Source of the DNA: Haliotis asinina
Lineage: Eukaryota; Mollusca; Gastropoda; Lepetellida; Haliotidae
Assembly: GCF_037392515.1 (NCBI RefSeq)
Contig: NC_090292.1
Coordinates: forward strand, 45,497,747-45,561,746
Reading direction: 5' to 3'
Length of the DNA stretch: 64,000 bases
The notes under the pieces were generated by a model, which was not told where the DNA came from, did no database searches, and saw nothing but the letters and a program-made list of their open reading frames with translations. Of this stretch, positions 58,856 through 64,000 are shown piece by piece. A program made the position numbers and the translations under genes. Position 1 is the stretch's first letter. Each line of letters opens with the position of its first letter.

Positions 58856-60491
58856 ATAATACACTTATCCAGTGGAACTGCAGAGGCCTTAGGACCAACT
58901 TAAATGAAATACAATTATTAGTACAAGATTTTCAACCATCAGTTTTCTGTCTCCAGGAAACATATCTTAAGCAGACTGATAAATTTGACTTACGTCAGTA
59001 CAGCTCTCACCATTCCTTTTCTCCTCCGGGTGACAAAGCCACTGGAGGCTCCTCTATCTTGGTGAGGCAGGGTATAATACACAGCCCTGTTGATCTCACT
59101 ACTAACCTTCAAGCTGTTGCAGTTCGGATTTCGTTACACATTGCGTTTACTTTATGCTCTTTGTATATCCCTCCATCTTCAAACCTCCAGAAATCTGACC
59201 TTCAAGCTCTGTATGATCAGCTTCCTCATCCCTGCATACTCATGGGTGATTTGAATGGACATAATCCTTTATGGGGGAGTAATGTTATCAATACCAAGGG
59301 GAAAATAATAGAAGATTTTATTTCTGACAACAGTCTCTGCATATTTAATGATGGTACACACACATATTTACACCCTGCTACAGGTAGCTATTCTGCCTTG
59401 GACGTTACACTCACAGATGCAGATCTTCTGAATGAATTTTCATGGTCAGTTCATGATGATTTATGTGGAAGTGACCATTTCTCAACACTTCTCTCAGTCA
59501 ATAACCCGTCTGATGTTCCACCCCACCAAGGTGGAATTTTTCAAAGGCTAACTGGTCTAAATTCACATCATTGTGTACTGAGAAACTCAAACATGAAACG
59601 TTCCAAAATATTGCTGACCCCATTCAATTGTTTTCAGATACACTGCATACTATAGCTACCGAAACAATTCCTAAGTCCTCTGTACATCCACACATTCGTA
59701 AGCCATGGTTTGATGGCGATTGCAAACAGGTTAGGAAAAACAGGAAGAAGGCGGAAAAATATTTTCGCAAACATCCAACTGTACATAATTTGAACAATGT
59801 TAAAGTAATGGAGAGCCTATGTCTCCAAGATTAACTCCCGCACACCTATATCAAAGGTGTGGAATATGGTACAAAGGATCAAGGGCAAGGGTTCCAAAAC
59901 AAGCGTTAAACACCTTAAAGACGGAGATCACATTTTGGAAGATGCTTCAGATATTGCAAACAAACTTGGTGAAACATTAGCTACACATTCGTCTTCATCA
60001 AACTATCTTCCTGAATTCCAGAGGTACCAGAAGTTAGAAGAAAAGAAAATCATTAATTTCACCTCTGACAATGGTGAAGACTACAACGAAGTATTTTCCT
60101 TACATGAACTACAAACTGCTCTAGTGCAAGCTCATGATACAGCAACAGGGGCTGATAATATTCACTATCAGCTCTTGAAGCATTTGCCTGATTCATGTCT
60201 TGAGGTACTTTTAGACATATTTGATGAAATTTGGACTTCAGGAACATTCCCTCCCTCTTGGCGGAATGCTATTGTGGTTCCTATACCTAAGCCTGGTAAA
60301 GACCATTCAGATGCATCTAATTATCGACCTATATCACTAACTAGCTGCGTTTGCAAGACTATGGAACGAATGGTAAATAATCGTTTAGTGTGGTATTTGG
60401 AGACCAATAATCTGATTTCTAACATTCAGTGTGGTTTCCGTAAAAACAGAAGCACTATTGACCATTTGGTTCGATTGGAATCTTTCATTAA
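58852..60491 (+). pseudogene. LINE-10 ORF2 (5' half, cut by LINE-11)
   Basis: It starts MNNTLIQWNCRGLRTN, with the endonuclease open to about 59520 (QETYLKQ, GDLNGHNPLWGS, GSDHFS). A frameshift there and a small deletion near 59815 break the frame. It resumes in the reverse transcriptase (KPGKDHSDASNYRPISLTS, CGFRKNRSTIDHLVRLESF) and stops at the LINE-11 junction. Confidence 0.88.
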
Positions 60492-63400
60492 GTGAGTGAG
60501 TGAGTTATCATTTAACGTCACGTCGGCAATATTGCAGCCATATTGTGACGAGAATATACGTGACATAAAAAGGAATATATAGGCATAGTATGAAGAACCT
60601 GTCGACGAAGGACAGTAAAACTACTAGACTATCACAGTTAGTATTTAAAACTAGCGTAGAAACTTAAAAGCTAATATTATCACTATTTGGACAGTACATT
60701 ATAAAAACAGGCCATAGATCGCCAACAACCGAAGGTAAATCACCATACTAGGGACCACGGGGACTTACAGTACCTCAGCTACCTGCATGGTCCCTAGCTG
60801 GATTTACACCATCCCCTCAGCTGCTGGCGACTGTATGCAAGATTAGCCACAATTTAAAATTACACATACTCTACCACTAAAAAAGTGGAAGATTAAATCT
60901 GACTTCAACTGTTTTTCTGGACTTACGTACCCTCTCAGGAGGACAATAATTTTACGGTACTTCAACCCCCTTCGAGGATACAGCCACTAACAATCTTAGT
61001 TGCTAATTTAACTTCCAATCATAAAACATTTATCTATTTACAAGTCATGTAACAGGTCTAATTCCTTTAAAAACGCAATGATTAAACGATAACTAACATT
61101 ACTAAAAAGATCCTTCATAGTTCTTGATTTAAAAAAGTTATCCCTTGTGATGGAATATTCAACACAGTCAAGCAAGACATGCTTAACTGTGATTCTTTCA
61201 TCACAAGGGATACAAAACGGAGGATCTTCACCTTTAAGCAAATATTCATGCGTATATCGTGTGTGGCCAATACGACACCGTCGCATGATGACCTCCTCAA
61301 ATCTGGACTGACAACCCAAGTAGGTGTAACCAATGTAGGGTTTTATTTCACGTAATTTGTTGATACCTACTTGAGTGTCCCACCTCTTCTGCATCAGATC
61401 ACGGATGTAAGACCTAATGATAGCTTTATAGTCAGTGTATGGAATAAGAAGTGGTGTCACAGATTTGTTGAGTGCTGCTTTAGCAGCAAGATCGGCCATT
61501 GTGTTACCAGAAATGCCAACGTGACTAGGTAACCAACAAAGGACAATGTCGCACTGGCCAGTAGCAAGATTATTGTACAATTCAATAATTTCAATTAAAA
61601 GTGGATGTTTACAAGAAATATTTTTAATAGCCTGAAGGCAAGAAAGAGAGTCTGAATAGATTATATACTGTTTATGTTTAGGGTGTCTTTGAACATATTT
61701 AAGAGCAGTTAATATGGCGTTTGCTTCTGCTGTAAAAATAGAGCTGTTATCAGGTAATCTAGAAGAGATTGTTCTGGATCCAATGACAGTGGCACAAGCT
61801 ACTGCGCCACCGTCCTTGGACCCATCTGTAAATAAGGATTTGTAATTGTTATATTTACTTTTTAATTGGCGATATTCTTGCTTATATTGTAAGTCATTAG
61901 TTTCTGATTTTTTAAATGATGTTAATGTTAGATCGATCTGTGGTCTAACCAGTTGCCAAGGTGGTGAAGAAAGAAAACGAAAAGGAGCTATATTTTCCAG
62001 CGCAATGCCAGCAGCAGTAATAAACGGCTTAATTCTGAGTCCAAGTGGCGGAACAAGAGAAGATTTGTTGTTGTAAGCATCCTCATAAAGAGGATTGAAG
62101 ACACAGTTATATGCAGGGTTTGACTGATTGGAATACAGTTTTGTGATGTACTGTAAAGTTAATTTTATACGGCGTTGGTCAAGAGATGGCTCATCAGCCT
62201 CGACGTAGAGACTGTCAACAGGTGAAGTTCTAAAGGAACCAAGACAAAGTCTTAAACCTTGGTGATGGACAGAATCAAGAAGTTTCAGGTTGCTTTTGCA
62301 TGCTCCACCATATACGATGGAGCCATAATCAAGTTTCGAACGGACTAATGATCGATATAGGTGTAAGAGGGTCGCCTGATCCCCTCCCCACTTTGAGTTG
62401 GAAACAACTTTCAACAAATCGAGAGCCTTCAGGCATTTGGCTTTAAGAGATTTAATGTGCGGCAGAAAAGTTAAATGGGAGTCAAAGATTAGGCCCAAGA
62501 ACTTGGCCTCCTTTACAACTTTGATGAGAGTGCCATTTAAGGATAGTTCTGGGTCCTTATGAGGCTTGTATTTTCTACAAAAATGTATGCAGTTTGTTTT
62601 GGATTTAGAGAATTTAAAGCCGTTTTCAAGACACCATTTATTTATTTTGTTTAAACACAACTGCAGTTGTCGTTCAATAGCATGCATATTTCTGCCACAA
62701 CAAGAAATATTAAAATCATCCACAAATAATGATCCATCAATTGAATCATTTAAAACTTTGGATAAACTGTTGATCTTAATACTAAATAAAGTGACAGACA
62801 AAATACTACCTTGAGGAACACCCTGATCCTGATTGTAATGATCAGACAGGGTAGAACCCACTCGGACTTGAAATTGCCGGTCTTTTAAAAACTGTGATAT
62901 AAAAAGAGGCATACGGCCCCTCAAACCAAAATCATGTAAATCCTTCAAAATGCCATGCTTCCAGGTCGTATCATAAGCTTTCTCAAGATCAAAGAAAATT
63001 GATACAGCATGTTTTTTATTCACCATTGCATTTTTAACAAAGGATTCTAACCGTACCAAATGGTCAATGGTACTACGATTTTTCCTGAAACCGCATTGAA
63101 TATTTGTTATAAGGTTATTGGTTTCAAGATACCAAACTAATCTATTATTCACCATACGTTCCATGGTTTTACAGACGCAGCTAGTGAGAGATATTGGCCT
63201 GTAATTTGACGGATCTGTATGATCCCTGCCAGGTTTAGGTACTGGTATTACGATGGCATTACGCCATGAAGGAGGAAATTCTCCAGATGTCCATATTTGA
63301 TCAAAGATATCTAAAAGTGTTATCAAGCAAGGTTCGGGTAAGTGTTTCAGTAGCTGGTAATGTATATTATCATCGCCAGTTGCAGTGTCATGAGCTTGCT

Positions 63401-64000
63401 CAAGTGCAGTATGCAGCTCATGTAATGAAAACACTTCATTATAATCTTCACCATTATTTGAGTCAAAATTAAGTTTTGCCTTTTCCTGTTGTTTTTGATA
63501 TTGCTGAAACTCAGGGACATAATTTGCCGATGAAGAATTTTTGGCGAGAGTTTCGCCAATTTTATTGGCTATCTCAGATTTGTCTGTAAGTACATTATCA
63601 CCCTCCCTAAGATGGTGAACAGCAGCTTTTGAACCTTTGCCCTTAATTCTTTGAACCATGTTCCATACTTTGGACACTGGCGTACGTGAATTAATCTTGG
63701 AGACATAGTCCCTCCAAGATTGTCGTTTATTTTGTTTGAAGGTACGACGTGCCTTTGCATTGAGCATTTTAAATTTGTTTAAGTTGTGGACAGTTGGGTG
63801 ATGGCGGAAATATTTCTCAGCCTTTTTCCTCGCTTTTCTGGCCTGTCGGCAATCCGAGTTAAACCATGGTTTTCTTATATGTGGACTGACAGAGGACTTT
63901 GGAATACATCCATCAGCTATTTCATTCAAAACATCAGAGAATATCTGAATGGGGTCTACAACACCACTAAACAATTCAGGTTTTAGTTTGCTTGTGCATA
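60492..64000 (-). mobile_element. LINE-11: youngest LINE, continues beyond the window
   Basis: Minus strand, with its ACTC tail at 60492-60505, 3' UTR to 61037 and ORF2 open to the window edge. It is inserted in LINE-10, which is inserted in LINE-9, so it is the latest of the three events. The open ORF2 suggests recent activity. ORF1 and the 5' end lie outside the window. Confidence 0.93.
61038..64000 (-). CDS. LINE-11 ORF2 (open from window edge; reverse transcriptase and RNase H)
   Basis: About 987 residues are open, lacking only the endonuclease part beyond the edge (the family start is about 235 residues further upstream). Counting from the LFSGVVD segment (63974): reverse transcriptase at about 230-480 with PKPGRDHTDPSNYRPISLTS, FFDLEKAYDTTW, QGVPQGSILS and FVDDFN; RNase H at about 705-840 with FTDGSKDGG, TAEANA, YSDSLS and LPSHVGISGNTMADLAAK, giving the expected D-E-D-D set; Cys/His tail at about 895-940 (RRCRIGHTRYTHEY, CIPCDERITVKHVLLDC). 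No stop or frameshift is seen. FVDD replaces the usual YADD. The enzyme would nick target DNA and copy its RNA there. Confidence 0.93.
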   Translation of the reverse strand, partial: CTSKLKPELFSGVVDPIQIFSDVLNEIADGCIPKSSVSPHIRKPWFNSDCRQARKARKKAEKYFRHHPTVHNLNKFKMLNAKARRTFKQNKRQSWRDYVSKINSRTPVSKVWNMVQRIKGKGSKAAVHHLREGDNVLTDKSEIANKIGETLAKNSSSANYVPEFQQYQKQQEKAKLNFDSNNGEDYNEVFSLHELHTALEQAHDTATGDDNIHYQLLKHLPEPCLITLLDIFDQIWTSGEFPPSWRNAIVIPVPKPGRDHTDPSNYRPISLTSCVCKTMERMVNNRLVWYLETNNLITNIQCGFRKNRSTIDHLVRLESFVKNAMVNKKHAVSIFFDLEKAYDTTWKHGILKDLHDFGLRGRMPLFISQFLKDRQFQVRVGSTLSDHYNQDQGVPQGSILSVTLFSIKINSLSKVLNDSIDGSLFVDDFNISCCGRNMHAIERQLQLCLNKINKWCLENGFKFSKSKTNCIHFCRKYKPHKDPELSLNGTLIKVVKEAKFLGLIFDSHLTFLPHIKSLKAKCLKALDLLKVVSNSKWGGDQATLLHLYRSLVRSKLDYGSIVYGGACKSNLKLLDSVHHQGLRLCLGSFRTSPVDSLYVEADEPSLDQRRIKLTLQYITKLYSNQSNPAYNCVFNPLYEDAYNNKSSLVPPLGLRIKPFITAAGIALENIAPFRFLSSPPWQLVRPQIDLTLTSFKKSETNDLQYKQEYRQLKSKYNNYKSLFTDGSKDGGAVACATVIGSRTISSRLPDNSSIFTAEANAILTALKYVQRHPKHKQYIIYSDSLSCLQAIKNISCKHPLLIEIIELYNNLATGQCDIVLCWLPSHVGISGNTMADLAAKAALNKSVTPLLIPYTDYKAIIRSYIRDLMQKRWDTQVGINKLREIKPYIGYTYLGCQSRFEEVIMRRCRIGHTRYTHEYLLKGEDPPFCIPCDERITVKHVLLDCVEYSITRDNFFKSRTMKDLFSNVSYRLIIAFLKELDLLHDL

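Larger units (their letters stand above)
57047..60491 (+). mobile_element. LINE-10: LINE inserted in LINE-9 and cut by LINE-11
   Basis: A complete 5' end with ribozyme, 5' UTR, an open ORF1 and the first half of ORF2. Minus-strand LINE-11 inserted near 60491 within the reverse transcriptase (after VRLESFIK). It is closely related to LINE-3, with nearly identical 5' UTR and ORF1. Confidence 0.92.

Overview
The window looks like gene-poor, repeat-dominated DNA from a gastropod mollusc, most likely an abalone-like species (inference, from the non-LTR retrotransposon family with an (ACTC)n tail that fills the window, ankyrin exons with clean animal splice sites, and densovirus-like fossils). No bacterial features, tRNA or rRNA genes, or CRISPR arrays were seen.

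Layout. 1-11350: endogenous parvovirus-like copy A, minus sense, split by a 6-kb retrotransposon (LINE-1, 4722-10707) with a 14-bp target duplication. 11599-17691: LINE-2. 17979-18747: two exons of a minus-strand ankyrin gene. 18836 to about 24400: parvovirus-like copy B. 24549-24620: a second version of the small linker exon. 26512-34870: LINE-3, split by minus-strand LINE-4. 35156-35856: 3' end of an unrelated LINE. 37706-38934: a 12-repeat ankyrin exon. 38983-45870: old LINE fragments, a tRNA-derived SINE, two Tc1-like relics, a foldback element and microsatellites. 46850-52303: 5'-truncated LINE-8. 52359-52694: DUF4218-like transposase relic. 52829-64000: LINE-9 cut by LINE-10, which is cut by minus-strand LINE-11; LINE-11 has an uninterrupted ORF2 up to the window edge.

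The dominant LINE is a two-ORF, RNase H-bearing element of the I/Nimb-like group. ORF1 has an RNA-binding-like domain, CCHC knuckles and a basic tail. ORF2 has an endonuclease, a reverse transcriptase with FVDD, RNase H and a Cys/His tail. All five complete 5' ends start with a 57-nt sequence that fits the HDV-like self-cleaving ribozyme fold, with a compensatory change of one whole stem between subfamilies. ORF1 and ORF2 overlap by ATGA in three copies and by ATAG/ATAA in three others. A SINE appears to borrow the LINE's 3' end, and one insertion consists of only the last 62 bp of the LINE.

The two viral fossils carry NS (HUH nickase plus SF3 helicase) and VP regions and tandem/inverted terminal motifs. 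By eye, their capsid halves are nearly identical while their NS halves are strongly diverged, a mosaic with a sharp switch at the VP/NS junction. All identities and structures were judged by eye; no alignment or folding program was run.
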